In this document: piece after piece, positions 11,973 through 25,728 of the stretch
Position numbering within the stretch: the stretch's first letter is position 1
How the letters are laid out: the number at the start of each line of letters is the position of its first letter
Origin: Nymphaea colorata
Lineage: Eukaryota; Streptophyta; Magnoliopsida; Nymphaeales; Nymphaeaceae
DNA: 64,000 nt
Reading direction: 5' to 3'
Assembly (NCBI RefSeq): GCF_008831285.2
Contig: NC_045142.1
Coordinates: 13,953,354 to 14,017,353 of the forward strand
Position numbers and translations under genes: made by a program
The notes under the pieces: generated by a model
Database searches by the model: none
The model's input: only the letters and a program-made list of their open reading frames with translations
What the model was told of the DNA's origin: nothing

Positions 11973-11977
11973 TGGGT
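11973..11977 (+). repeat. Right target-site duplication (TGGGT)
   Basis: This is identical to 9468-9472 and immediately follows the CA end of the LTR. The next bases (GACCCAAAGAATTCC) continue the satellite word normally seen as GATCAAAAGAATCAC, confirming that the insertion split one monomer. Confidence 0.9.
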
Positions 11978-13811
11978 GACCCAAAGAATTCCTTAAATCC
12001 CACTCGTATTGATACAAACTTGTGATTTCAACCCTTAAATCGTTCACTCGTATTGATATAAACTAGTGATTTTATTCATTTAGATCATTCATTATAGACA
12101 TTGTAACAAGCAAGACATATTAGACTAACTATAAGGGATCACATGAACGAGTTGAATCTCATTAATTTTCATACAAACTTCTGACTTCTATCCACTAAAT
12201 CATTCAATGTGAATGAAACAGCAAGTTAACCACATTCAATTAAATATGTGTGATCAAATGAAAAAATTAAATCTCTCTCGTATTGATACAAACTTGTGAT
12301 TTCAATCTCTTACATTGTTTATTAGAGATGTAACAACAAGCGAAACACATTATATTTACTGTGATTGAGCAAATGAATCACTTGATTCTCATTCATTATC
12401 AAATAAACTTGTGATTTCAGTCCATTAAATCATTTAATATGGATTAACATGTTAAGTGCATTCAATTTAATATGCGTGATCAAATGAATCAATTAAATTC
12501 CACTATTATTGATACATAATTATTATTTCTTTCCCTCAGATCATTCATTATAGATGTAACAACAAGTTCAACTGATTCGGATAACTACAACGGATCTAAC
12601 TACTGCATAGATCTCATTTATATACATATGAACTCGTGATTTCAATCATTTACATCACTCATTATAGATGTAATAACAAGCGAGACACAATAGATTTAAT
12701 ATAAGTGAGCAAATCAATCACTTGAATCACCTAAATCGTTCTCTATAGATGTAACAAGAAATTAAACCTATACGATTAGATGCTGGATCCAAACAAAAGT
12801 ATTGGTCTCATTTCTATCCATATAAACTAGCGATTTTAATCATTGAAATCATTCATTATTTACATCAAAACAATCAAAACATATTACATTAACTATAAGT
12901 GATCAAGTGAATGAGTTGAATCTCCTTCATTTTCATACAAACATGTGATTTCAATTCACTAAATTAGTCAATGTGAATGTAACAATAAGTTAACCACTTT
13001 CAATTAAATATGAGTGATCAAATGAATCAACTCATTAGATATGTAACTACAAGTTCAACTCATTGGATTAACTGCAATGGATCAAACTAATGCGTAGATC
13101 CCATTTGTATCCACGTGAACTTGTGATTGCAATCATTTAAATCATTCATTATAGATGCATAACAAGTGAAACACATTATATTTAATGTGATTGAGCAAAT
13201 GAATAACCTGAATCTCATTAAATTTTATTTAAACTTGTGATTTCAATCCACCAAATCATTTAATATGTATTAAAAAAATATTATACACATTTAATTTAAA
13301 TTGTGTGATCAAATGAAACACTTAAATCCCACTAGTATTGAAGGAACTTGCGATTTCAATCCCTTAAATCATTCATCATAGATGTAACATGAAGTTAAAC
13401 TCATTAGATTGGATGCAAAGGATCGAACAAAAGCATTGGTCCATTTTGTATCCTTATACACAAGTTAATTTAGTCTTTTAAACCATTCATTACAGACTTT
13501 ATAACAAATGAAACATGTTAGGTAGACCACAAGAGATCGTATGAATGAGTTGAATCTCATTCATTTTCATACAAACTTGTGATTTCAGTCCACTAAATCA
13601 TTAAATGTGAATGCATCAACAAGTTAACCACATTCAATTAAATATGTGTGATCAAATGAATCAATTAAATCTCTCGGGCATTGATACGAACTTATGATTT
13701 ACATCACTTAGAACAATCATTAGATATATAACTACATGTTCAACTCATTTGATTAACTGCAAGGGATCAAACTAATGCGTAGATCCCATTTGTATCCACG
13801 TGAACTTGTGA
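11973..13811 (+). repeat. Diverged satellite between the LTR and the HOR array
   Basis: The array resumes in phase after the LTR. The first part continues the interrupted 1.0-kb-type arrangement with a deletion near 12030-12055, where part of one monomer is missing. About 12290-13075 copies the block at 2570 with a loss of roughly 160 bp near 12725. From about 13080 to 13811 it takes the form of the M module and leads directly into the first inverted block. Confidence 0.85.
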
Positions 13812-15296
13812 TTATATATCTAATGATTGATCAAAGAGATTTAAATCATAAGTTTGTATCAATGCCAGAGAGATTTAATTCATTCATTTGATCACACATA
13901 TTTAATTGAATGTGGTTAACTTGTTGATGCATTCACATTGAATGATTTGTCGACTGTAATCACAAGTTTAAAAGAAAATTAATGAGATTCAAGTGATTGA
14001 TTTGCTCATCGATATTTAATCTAATGTGTCTCACTTCTTATTACATCTATAATGAATGATTTAATTGATTCAAATCACAACTTCATATGTATATAAGTGG
14101 GATCTATGCATTAGACTAAATCAGTCAATGTGAATGTAACAATAAGTTAACCACTTTCAATTAAATATATGTGATCAAATGAATCAACTCATTAGATATG
14201 TAACTACAAGTTCAACTCATTGGATTAACTGCAATGGATCAAACTAATACTTAGATCTCATTTGTATCTATATGAACTTCTGATCGCAATCATTTAAATC
14301 ATTAATTTTAGATGTAATAATAAGTGAAACACATTATATTTATTTTGATTGCGCAATTGAATCACTTGAATCTCATTCATTTTCCTTAAAATTGTGATTT
14401 CAATGTACTAAATCATTCAATATGGATTAACAACGTCTTATCCACATTCAATTTAATGTGCATGATCAAATGAATCAATAAAATTCCACTATTATTGATA
14501 CAAACTTGGGATTTCTTTCCCATAGATCATTCACTATTGATGTAACAACAAGTTCAACTGATTGGATTAACCATAAGGGATCGAACTAATGCATAGATCC
14601 TACTTATATATATATGAACTTGTGATTTAAATCAGTACATGTAATAACAAGTGAGACACATTAGATTAAATATCGATGAGCAAATCAATCACTTGAATCT
14701 CATTAATTTTCTTTTAAACTTGTGATTACAATCGACTAAATAATTCAATAAGGATGTTACAACAGGTAAAAAAAATCAATTAAATATGCGTGATCAAAAT
14801 AATCACTTAAATCCCACTCGTATTGAGAGAACTTGCGATTTCAATCCCTTAAATCATTCGCCAAAAATGGAACATGAAGTGAAACTCATTGGATTGTATA
14901 CAAGGGATCAAGAAAAAGCATTGGTCCCTTTTATATCCATATAAACTAGTGATTTTAATCTTTTAAACCATTCATTACAGACTTTATAACAAACGAAACA
15001 TATTAAATTAACTACAAGACATCAAATGAATAACTTGAATCTCATTCATTTTGATACAAACTTGTGATTTCAGTCCACTAAATCATTCAATGTGAATGCA
15101 TCAACAAGTTAACCACATTCAATTAAATATGTGTGATCAAATGAATCAATTAAATCTCTCGGGCATTGATACGAACTTACGATTTAAATCTCTTACATCA
15201 ATCATTAGATATATAACTACATGTTCAACTCATTTGATTAACTGCAAGGGATCGAACTAATGCGTAGTTCACATTTGTATCCACGTGAACTTGTGA
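13812..15296. repeat. HOR unit 1, ancestral-order forward part (1485 bp)
   Basis: INV is 13812-14114. The forward part keeps an older order: after J it passes through the monomers beginning AATAAGGATGTTACAACAGG (near 14746) and reaches the terminal m without a full M. INV itself, read in reverse, already contains the fused J/M junction (GTCGACAAATCATTC). The unit therefore mixes an old forward arrangement with a derived inverted copy. Confidence 0.8.
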
Positions 15297-16998
15297 TTAT
15301 ATATCTAATGATTGATTTAAGAGATTTAAATCATAAGTTCGTATCAATGGCCGAGAGGTTTAATTCATTCATTTGATCACACATATTTAATTGAATGTGG
15401 TTAACTTGTTGATGCTTTAACACTGAATGATTTGTCGATTGTAATCACAAGTTTAAAAGAAAATTAATGAGATTCAAGTGATTGATTTGCTCATCGATAT
15501 TTAATCTAATGTGTCTCACTTGTTATTACATCTATAATAAATGATTTAGTTGATTCAAACCACAAGTTCATATGTATATAAGTGGGATCCATGCATTAGA
15601 CTAAATCAGTCAATGTGAATGTAACAATAAGTTAACCACTTTCAACTAAATATGTGTGATCCAATGAATCAACTCATTAGATATGTAACTACAAGTTCAA
15701 CTCATTGGATTAACTGCAATGGATCAAACTAATACTTAGATCTCATTTGTATCTATATGAACTTCTGATTGCAATCATTTAAATTATTCATTTTAGATGT
15801 AATAACAAGTGAAACACATTATATTTATTGTGATTGCGCAATTGAATCACTTGAATCCCATTCATTTTCCTTTAAAATTATGATTTCAATGTACTAAATC
15901 ATTCAATATGGATTAACAACATCTTATCAACATTCAATTTAATGTGTATGATCAAATGAATCAATAAAATTTCACTATTATTGATACAAACTTGAGATTT
16001 CTTCCCCATAGATCATTCACTATTGACGTAACAACAAGTTCAACTGATTGGATTAAATACAAGGGATCGAACTAATGGATAGGCCCCACTTATATACATA
16101 TGAACTTGTGAATTGAATCAACTAAATCATTCATTATAGATGTAATAACAAGTGAGACACATTAGATTAAATATCGATGAGCAAATCAATCCCTTAAATC
16201 TCATTAATTTTCTTCAAACTTGTGATTACAATCGACAAATCATTCAATGTGAATGCATCAACAAGTTAACCACATTCAATTAAATATGTGTGATCAAATG
16301 AATGAATTAAATCTCTCGGGCATTGATACGAACTTATAATTTAAATCTCTTAGATCAATCATTAGATATATAACTACATGTTCAACTCATTTGATTAACA
16401 TCAAAGGATCAAACTAGTGTGCAGATCCCATTTGTATCCACGTGAACTTATGATTGCAATCATTTAAACCATTCATTATAGATGCAATAACAACTGGAAC
16501 ACATCATATTTAGTGTAATTGAGCAAATGAATAACCTGAATCTCATTCAATTTCGTTTAAACATGTGATTTCAATCTACTAAATCATTTAATATGTATTA
16601 AAAAAATGTTATACACATTTAATTTAATATGTGTGATCAAATCAAGCACTTAAATCTGACTCGTATTGAGGGAACTACGCGATTTCAATCCCTTAAATCG
16701 TTCGTCATAGATGTAACATGAGATCATATGAATGAGTTGAATGTCATTCATTTTCATACAAACTTGTGATTTCAGTCCTCTAAATTATTCAATGTGAATG
16801 CATCAACAGGTTAACCATATTCAATTAAATATGTGTGATCAAATGAATCAATTAAATCTCTCGGGCATTGATACGAACTTATGATTTAAATCTCTTAGAT
16901 CAATCATTAGAAATATAACTACATGTTCAACTCATTTGATTAACTGCAAGGGATCGAACTAATGCGTAGATCACATTTGTATCCACGTGAACTTGTGA
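15297..16998. repeat. HOR unit 2, M with ~140-bp deletion (1702 bp)
   Basis: INV is 15297-15599. This is the first unit with a forward J/M fusion (near 16232). Its single M is 545 bp instead of 686: after GATGTAACATGA near 16720 the sequence jumps to GATCATATGAATGAG, losing about 140 bp. That accounts for the whole shortfall against the 1840-bp standard unit. Confidence 0.85.
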
Positions 16999-17301
16999 TT
17001 ATATATCTAATGATTTATTTAAGAGATTTAAATCATAAGTTCGTATCAATGCCCGAGAGGTTTAATTCATTCATTTGATCACACATATTTAATTGAATGT
17101 GGTTAACTTGTTGATGCATTCACATTGAATAATTTGTCGATTGTAATCACAAGTTTAAAAGAAAATTAATGAGATTCAAGTGATTGATTTGCTCATCGAT
17201 ATTTAATCTAATGTGTCTCACTTGTTATTACATCTATAATGAATGATTTAGTTGATTCAAATCACAAGTTCATTTGTATATAAGTGGGATCTATGCATTA
17301 G
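16999..17301 (-). repeat. Inverted block INV (representative copy)
   Basis: Read on the minus strand, this block matches forward 17772-18073 over its whole length with only scattered differences. That forward stretch begins CTAATGCATAG, crosses the J/M junction and ends CATTAGATATATAA. INV can thus pair with the J/M copy about 470 bp to its right over about 300 bp. It can also pair with the m segment to its left over about 130 bp across an 80-bp spacer. The junctions are sharp: forward GTGATT into TATATATC on the left, and GCATTAG into ACTAAATCAGTC on the right. Confidence 0.9.
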
Positions 17302-18839
17302 ACTAAATCAGTCAATGTGAATGTAACAATAAGTTAACCACTTTCAATTAAATATGTGTGATCCATTGAATCAACTCATTAAATATGTAACTACAAGTTC
17401 AACTCATTAGATTAACTGCAATTGATCAAACTAATACTTAGATTCCATTTGTATCTATATGAACTTCTGATCGCAATCATTTAAATTATTCATTTTACAT
17501 TTAATAACAAAGGAAACACATTATATTTATTGTGATTGCGCAATTGAATCACTTGAATCCCATTCATTTTCCTTAAAATTGTGATTTCAATGTACTAAAT
17601 CATTCAGTATGGATTAACAACGTCTTATCCACATTCAATTTAATGTGCATGATCAAATGAATCAATAAAATTCCACTATTATTGATACAAACTTGGGATT
17701 TCTTTCCCATAGATCATTCACTATTCACGTAACAACAAGTTCAACTGATTGGATTAACTACAAGGGATCGAACTAATGCATAGGCCCCACTTATATACAT
17801 ATGAACTTGTGATTTGAATCAACTAAATCATTCATTATAGATGTAATAACAAGTGAGACACATTAGATTAAATATCGATGAGCAAATCAATCCCTTAAAT
17901 CTCATTAATTTTCTTTAAACTTGTTATTACAATCGACAAATCATTCAATGTGAATGCATCAACAAGTTAACCACATTCAATTAAATATGTGTGATCAAAT
18001 GAATGAATTAAATCTCTCGGGCATTGATACGAACTTATGATTTAAATCTCTTAGATCAATCATTAGATATATAACTACATGTTCAACTAATTTGATTAAC
18101 TGCAAGGGATCAAACTAGTGTGTAGATCCCATTTGTATCCACGTGAACTTGTGATTGCAATCATTTAAACCATTCATTATAGATGCAATAACAAGTGGAA
18201 CACATCATATTTAGTGTGATTGAGCAAATGAATAACCTGAATCTCATTCAATTTCGTTTAAACATGTGATTTCAATCAACTAAATCATTTAATATGTATT
18301 AAAAAAATGTTATGCACATTTAATTTAATATGTGTGATCAAATCAAGCACTTAAATCTGACTCGTATTGAGGGAACTATGCGATTTCAATCCCTTAAATC
18401 GTTCGTCATAGATGTAACATGAAGTTAAACTCATTAGATTGGATACAAAGGATCGAACAAAAGCATTGGTCCATTTTGTATCCATATAAACTAGTGATTT
18501 TAGTCTTTTAAACCATTCATTGCAGACTTTATAACAAACAAACATATTAGATTAACCACAAGAGATTATATGAATGAGTTGAATGTCATTCATTTTCATA
18601 CAAACTTGTGATTTCAGTCCTCCAAATCATTCAATGTGAATGCATCAACAGGTTAACCACATTCAATTAAATATGTGTGATCAAATGAATCAATTAAATC
18701 TCTCGGGCATTGATACGAACTTATGATTTAAATCTCTTAATCAATCATTAGATATATAACTACATGTTCAACTCATTTGATTAACTGCAAGGGATCGAAC
18801 TAATGCGTAGATCACATTTGTATCCACGTGAACTTGTGA
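16999..18839. repeat. HOR unit 3, standard 1841-bp unit (one M)
   Basis: This is a good reference unit. INV is 16999-17301, J is 17302-17937, M is 17938-18623 and the truncated m is 18624-18839. J holds about 5.5 monomers and contains the 10-bp palindrome ATTGCGCAAT. M holds six monomers with distinct core variants. m is the first 1.9 monomers of M, cut where the next INV begins. Sequence markers are family I (CTAGTGTG in M; GATTGG preceded by CAACT in J). Confidence 0.88.
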
Positions 18840-21370
18840 TTATATATCTAATGATTTATTTAAGAGATTTAAATCACAAGTTCGTATCAATGCCCGAGAG
18901 GTTTAATTCATTCATTTGATCACACATATTTAATTGAATGTGGTTAACTTGTTGATGCATTCACATTGAATGATTTGTCGATTGTAATCACAAGTTTAAA
19001 AGAAAATTAATGAGATTCAAGTGATTGTTTTGCTCATCGATATTTAATCTAATGTGTCTCACTTGTTATTACATCTATAATGAATGATTTAGTTGATTCA
19101 AATCACAAGTTCATATGTATATAAGTGGGATCTATGCATTAGACTAAATCAGTTAATGTGAATGTAACAATAAGTTAACCACTTTCAATTAAATATGTGT
19201 GATCCAATGAATCAACTCATTACATATGTAACTACAAGTTCAACTCATTGGATTAACTGCAATGGATCAAACTAATACTTAGATCCCATTTGTATCTATA
19301 TGAACTTCTAATCGCAATAATTTAAATTATTCATTTTAGATGTAATAACAAGTGAAACACATTATATTTATTGTGATTGCGCAATTGATTCACTTGAATC
19401 CCATATATTTTCCTTTAAAATTGTGATTTCAATGTACTAAATCATTCAGTATGGATTAACAACGTCCTATCCACATTCAATTTAATGTGCATGATCAAAT
19501 GAATCAATAAAATTTCACTATTATTGACACAAACTTGGGATTTCTTTCCCATAGATCATTCACTATTCACGTAACAACAAGTTCAACTGATTGGATTAAC
19601 TACAAGGGATCGAACTAATGCATAGGCCCCACTTATATACATATGAACTTGTGATTTGAATCAACTAAATCATTCATTATAGATGTAATAACAAGTGAGA
19701 CACATTAGATTAAATATCGATGAGCAAATCAATCCCTTAAATCTCATTAATTTTCTTTATACTTGTTATTACAATCGACAAATCATTCAATGTGAATGCA
19801 TCAACAAGTTAACCACATTCAATTAAATATGTGTGATCAAATGAATGAATTAAATCTCTCGGGCATTGATACGAACTTATGATTTAAATCTCTTAGATCA
19901 ATCATTAGATATATAACTACATGTTCAACTCATTTGATTAACTGCAAGGGATCAAACTAGTGTGCAGATCCCATTTGTATCCACGTGAACTTGTGATTGC
20001 AATCATTTAAACCATTCATTATAGATGCCATAACAAGTGGAACACATCATATTTAGTGTGATTGAGCAAATGAATAACCTGAATCTCATTCAATTTCATT
20101 TAAACATGTGATTTCAATCTACTAAATCATTTAATATGTATTAAAAAAATGTTATACACATTTAATTTAATATGTGTGATCAAATCAAGCACTTAAATCC
20201 GACTCGTATTGAGGGAACTGTGCGATTTCAATCCCTTAAATCGTTCGTCATAAATGTAACATGAAGTTAAACTCATTAGATTGGATACAAGGGATCGAAC
20301 AAAATCATTGGTCCATTTTGTATCCATATAAACTAGTGATTTTGGTCTTTTAAACCATTCATTGCAGACTTTATAACAAACGAAACATATTAGATTAACC
20401 ACAAGAGATCATATGAATGAGTTGAATGTCATTCATTTTCATACAAACTTGTGATTTCAGTCCTCTAAATCATTAAATGTTAATGCATCAACAAGTTAAC
20501 CACATTCAATTAAATATGTGTGATCAAATGAATGAATTAAATCTCTCGGGCATTGATACGAGCTTATGATTTAAATCTCTTAGATCAATCATTAGATATA
20601 TAACTACATGTTCAACTCATTTGATTAACTGCAAGGGATCAAACTAGTGTGCAGATCCCATTTGTATCCACGTAAACTTGTGATTGCAATCATTTAAACC
20701 ATTCATTATAGATGCAATAACAAGTGGAACACATCATATTTAGTGTGATTGAGCAAATGAATAACCTGAATCTCATTCAATTTCGTTTAAACATGTGATT
20801 TCAATCAACTAAATCATTTAATATGTATTAAAAAAATGTTATATACATTTAATTTAATATGTGTGATCAAATCAAGCACTTAAATCCGACTCATATTGAG
20901 GGAACTATGCGATTTCAATCCCTTAAATCGTTCGTCATAGATGTAACATGAAGTTAAACTCATTAGATTGGATACAAGGGATCGAACAAAATCATTGGTC
21001 CATTTTGTATCCATATAAACTAGTTATTTTAGTGTTTTAAACCATTCATTGCAGACTTTATAACAAACGAAACATATTAGATTAACCACAAGAGATCATA
21101 TGAATGAGTTGAATGTCATTCATTTTCATACAAACTTGTGATTTCAGTCCTCTAAATTATTCAATGTGAATGCATCAACAGGTTAACCACATTCAATTAA
21201 ATATGTGTGATCAAATGAATCAATTAAATCTCTCGGGCATTGATACGAACTTATGATTTAAATCTCTTAGATCAATCATTAGATATATAACTACATGTTC
21301 AACTCATTTGATTAACTGCAAGGGATCGAACTAATGCGTAGATCACATTTGTATCCACGTGAACTTGTGA
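18840..21370. repeat. HOR unit 4 (2531 bp, two M)
   Basis: INV is 18840-19142, J ends near 19779, the two M modules start near 19780 and 20468, and m begins near 21148. The second M differs from the first at small markers (CCACGTAAACTTG instead of CCACGTGAACTTG), a distinction repeated in later two-M units. The two M positions therefore have separate identities. Confidence 0.87.
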
Positions 21371-23891
21371 TTATATATCTAATGATTTATTTAAGAGATT
21401 TAAATCATAAGTTCGTTTCAATGCCCGAGAGGTTTAATTCATTCATTTGATCACACATATTTAATTGAATGTGGTTAACTTGTTGATGCATTCACATTGA
21501 ATAATTTGTCGATTGTAATCACAAGTTTAAAAGAAAATTAATGAGATTCAAGTGATTGATTTGCTCATCGATATTTAATCTAATGTGTCACTTGTTATTA
21601 CATCTATAATGAATGATGTAGTTGATTCAAATCACAAGTTCATTTGTGTATAAGTGGGATCTATGCGTTAAACTAAATCAGTCAATGTGAATGTAACAAT
21701 AAGTTAACAACTTTCAATTAAATATGTGTGATCCATTGAATCAACTCATTAAATATGTAACTACAAGTTCAACTCATTAGATTAACTGCAATGGATCAAA
21801 CTAATACTTAGATCCCATTTGTATCTATATGAACTTCTGATCGCAATCATTTAAATTATTCATTTTACATGTAATAACAAGTGAAACACATTATATTTAT
21901 TTTGAATGCGCAATTGAATCACTTGAATCCCATTCATTTTCCTTAAAATTGTGATTTCAATGTACTAAATCATTCAATATGGATTAACAACGTCTTATCC
22001 ACATTCAATTTAATGTGCATGATCAAATGAATCAATAAAATTCCACTATTATTGATACAAACTTGGGATTTCTTTCCCATAGATCATTCACTATTCACGT
22101 AACAACAAGTTCAACTGATTGGATTAACTACGGGATCGAACTAATGCATAGGCCCCACTTATATACATATGAACTTGTGATTTGAATCAACTAAATCATT
22201 CATTATAGATGTAATAACAAGTGAGACACATTAGATTAAATATCGATGAGCAAATCAATCCCTTAAATCTCATTAATTTTCTTCAAACTTGTTATTACAA
22301 TCGACAAATCATTCAATGTGAATGCATCAACAAGTTAACCACATTCAATTAAATATGTGTGATCAAATGAATGAATTAAATCTCTCGGGCATTGATACGA
22401 ACTTATGATTTAAATCTCTTAGATCAATCATTAGATATATAACTACATGCTCAACTCATTTGATTAACTGCAAGGGATCAAACTAGTGTGCAGATCCCAT
22501 TTGTATCCACGTGAACTTGTGATTGCAATCATTTAAACCATTCATTATAGATGCAATAACAAGTGGAACACATCATATTTAGTGTGATTGAGCAAATGAA
22601 TAACCTGAATCTCATTCAATTTCATTTAAACATGTGATTTCAATCTACTAAATCATTTAATATGTATTAAAAAAATGTTATACACATTTAATTTAATATG
22701 TGTGATGAAATCAAGCACTTAAATCCGACTCGTATTGAGGGAACTATGCGATTTCAATCCCTTAAATCGTTCGTCATAGATGTAACATGAAGTTAAACTC
22801 ATTAGATTGGATACAAGGGATCGAACAAAAGCATTGGTCCATTTGTATCCATATAAACTAGTGATTTTGGTCTTTTAAACCATTCATTGCAGACTTTATA
22901 ACAAACGAAACATATTAGATTAACCACAAGAGATCATATGAATGAGTTGAATGTCATTCATTTTCATACAAACTTGTGATTTCAGTCCTCTAAATCATTA
23001 ATGTGAATGCATCAACAAGTTAACCACATTCAATTAAATATGTGTGATCAAATGAATGAATTAAATCTCTCGGGCATTGATACGAGCTTATGATTTAAAT
23101 CTCTTAGATCAATCATTAGATATATAACTACATGTTGAACTCATTTATTAACTGCAAGGGATCAAACTAGTGTGCAGATCCCATTTGTATCCACGTAAAC
23201 TTGTGATTGCAATCATTTAAACCATTCATTATAGATGCAATAACAAGTGGAACACATCATATTTAGTGTGATTGAGCAAATGAATAACCTGAATCTCATT
23301 CAATTTCGTTTAAACATTGATTTCAATCTACTAAATCATTTAATATGTATTAAAAAAATGTTATGCACATTTAATTTAATATGTGTGAACAAATCAAGCA
23401 CTTAAATCTGGCTCGTATTGAGGGAACTATGCGATTTCAATCCCTTAAATCGTTCGTCATAGATGTAACATGAAGTTAAACTCATTAGATTGGATACAAA
23501 GGATCGAACAAAAGCATTGGTCCATTTTGTATCCATATAAACTAGTGATTTTAGTCTTTTAAACCATTCATTGCAGACTTTATAACAAACGAAACATATT
23601 AGATTAACCACAAGAGATCATATGAATGAATTGAATGTCATTCATTTTCATACAAACTTGTGATTTCAGTCCTCAAATCATTCAATGTGAATGCATCAAC
23701 AGGTTAACCACATTCAATTAAATATGTGTGATCAAATGAATCAATTAAATCTCTCGGGCATTGATACGAACTTATGATTTAAATCTCTTAGATCAATCAT
23801 TAGATATATAACTACATGTTCAACTCATTTGATTAACTGCAAGGGATCGAACTAATGCGTAGATCACATTTGTATCCACGTGAACTTGTGA
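21371..23891. repeat. HOR unit 5 (2521 bp, two M, INV type B)
   Basis: INV 21371-21671 is a variant (type B) with GTGTCACTTG instead of GTGTCTCACTTG, TTTGTGTATAAG, and a TTAAACTAAATC right junction. M modules start near 22304 and 22991 and carry a few one-base losses. Confidence 0.86.
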
Positions 23892-25728
23892 TTATATATC
23901 TAATGATTGATTTAAGAGATTTAAATCAAAGTTCGATCAATGCCCGAGAGGTTTAATTCATTCATTTGATCACACATATTTAATTGAATGTGGTCAACTT
24001 GTTGATGCATTCACATTGAATGATTTGTCGATTGTAATCACAAGTTTAAAAGAAAATTAATGAGATTCAAGTGATTGTTTGCTCATCGATATTTAATCTA
24101 ATGTGTCTCACTTGTTATTACATCTATAATGAATGATTTAGTTGATTCAAATCACAAGTTCATATGTATATAAGTGGGATCTATGCATTAGACTAAATCA
24201 GTCAATGTGAATGTAACAATAAGTTAACCACTTTCAATTAAATATGTGTGATCCAATGAATCAACTCATTATATATGTAACTACAAGTTCAACTCATTAG
24301 ATTAACTGCAATGGATCAAACTAATACTTAGATCCCATTTGTATCTATATGAACTTCTATCGCAATCATTTAAATTATTCATTTTAGATGTAATAACAAG
24401 TGAAACACATTATATTTATTGTGATTGCGCAATTGATCACTTGAATCCCATACATTTTCCTTAAAATTGTGATTTCAATGTACTAAATCATTCACTATGG
24501 ATTAACAACGTCTATCCACATTCAATTTAATGTGCATGATCAAATGAATCAATAAAATTCTACTATTATTGATACAAACTTGGGATTTCTTTCCCATAGA
24601 TCATTCACTATTCACGTAACAACAAGTTCAACTGATTGGATTAACTACAAGGGATCGAACTAATGCATAGGCCCCACTTATATACATATGAACTTGTGAT
24701 TTGAATCAACTAAATCATTCATTATAGATGTAATAACAAGTGAGACACATTAGATTAAATATCGATGAGCAAATCAATCCCTTAAATCTCATTAATTTTC
24801 TTTAAACTTGTTATTACAATCGACAAATCATTCAATGTGAATGCATCAACAAGTTAACCACATTCAATTAAATATGTGTGATCAAATGAATGAATTAAAT
24901 CTCTCGGGCATTGATACGAACTTATGATTTAAATCTCTTAGATCAATCATTAGATATATAACTACATGTTCAACTCATTTGATTAACTGCAAGGGATCAA
25001 ACTAGTGTGCAGATCCCATTTGTATCCACGTGAACTTGTGATTGCAATCATTTAAACCATTCATTATAGATGCAATAACAAGTGGAACACATCATATTTA
25101 GTGTGATTGAGCAAATGAATAACCTGAATCTCATTCAATTTCATTTAAACATGTGATTTCAATCTACTAAATCATTTAATATGTATTAAAAAAATGTTAT
25201 ACACATTTAATTTAATATGTGTGATCAAATCAAGCACTTAAATCCGACTCGTATTGAGGGAACTATGCGATTTCAATCCCTTAAATCGTTCGTCATAGAT
25301 GTAACATGAAGTTAAACTCATTAGATTGGATACAAGGGATCGAACAAAATCATTGGTCCATTTTGTATCCATATAAACTAGTGATTTTGGTCTTTTAAAC
25401 CATTCATTGCAGACTTTATAACAAACGAAACATATTAGATTAACCACAAGAGATCATATGAATGAGTTGAATGTCATTCATTTTCATACAAACTTGTGAT
25501 TTCAGTCCTCTAAATTATTCAATGTGAATGCATCAACAGGTTAACCACATTCAATTAAATATGTGTGATCAAATGAATCAATTAAATCTCTCGGGCATTG
25601 ATACGAACTTATGATTTAAATCTCTTAGATCAATCATTAGATATATAACTACATGTTCAACTCATTTGATTAACTGCAAGGGATCGAACTAATGCGTAGA
25701 TCACATTTGTATCCACGTGAACTTGTGA
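23892..25728. repeat. HOR unit 6 (1837 bp, one M)
   Basis: INV 23892-24191 is type A with three or four single-base losses. J contains GCGCAATTGATCAC, one base shorter than usual. M starts near 24823 and is followed by m. Confidence 0.86.

Noticed and set aside
11598-12047. Short frames at the 3' end of the LTR (plus 11598-11837, minus 11814-12047)
   Set aside because: They overlap each other on opposite strands, and the second runs across the insertion junction into satellite, so it cannot be an ancestral gene.
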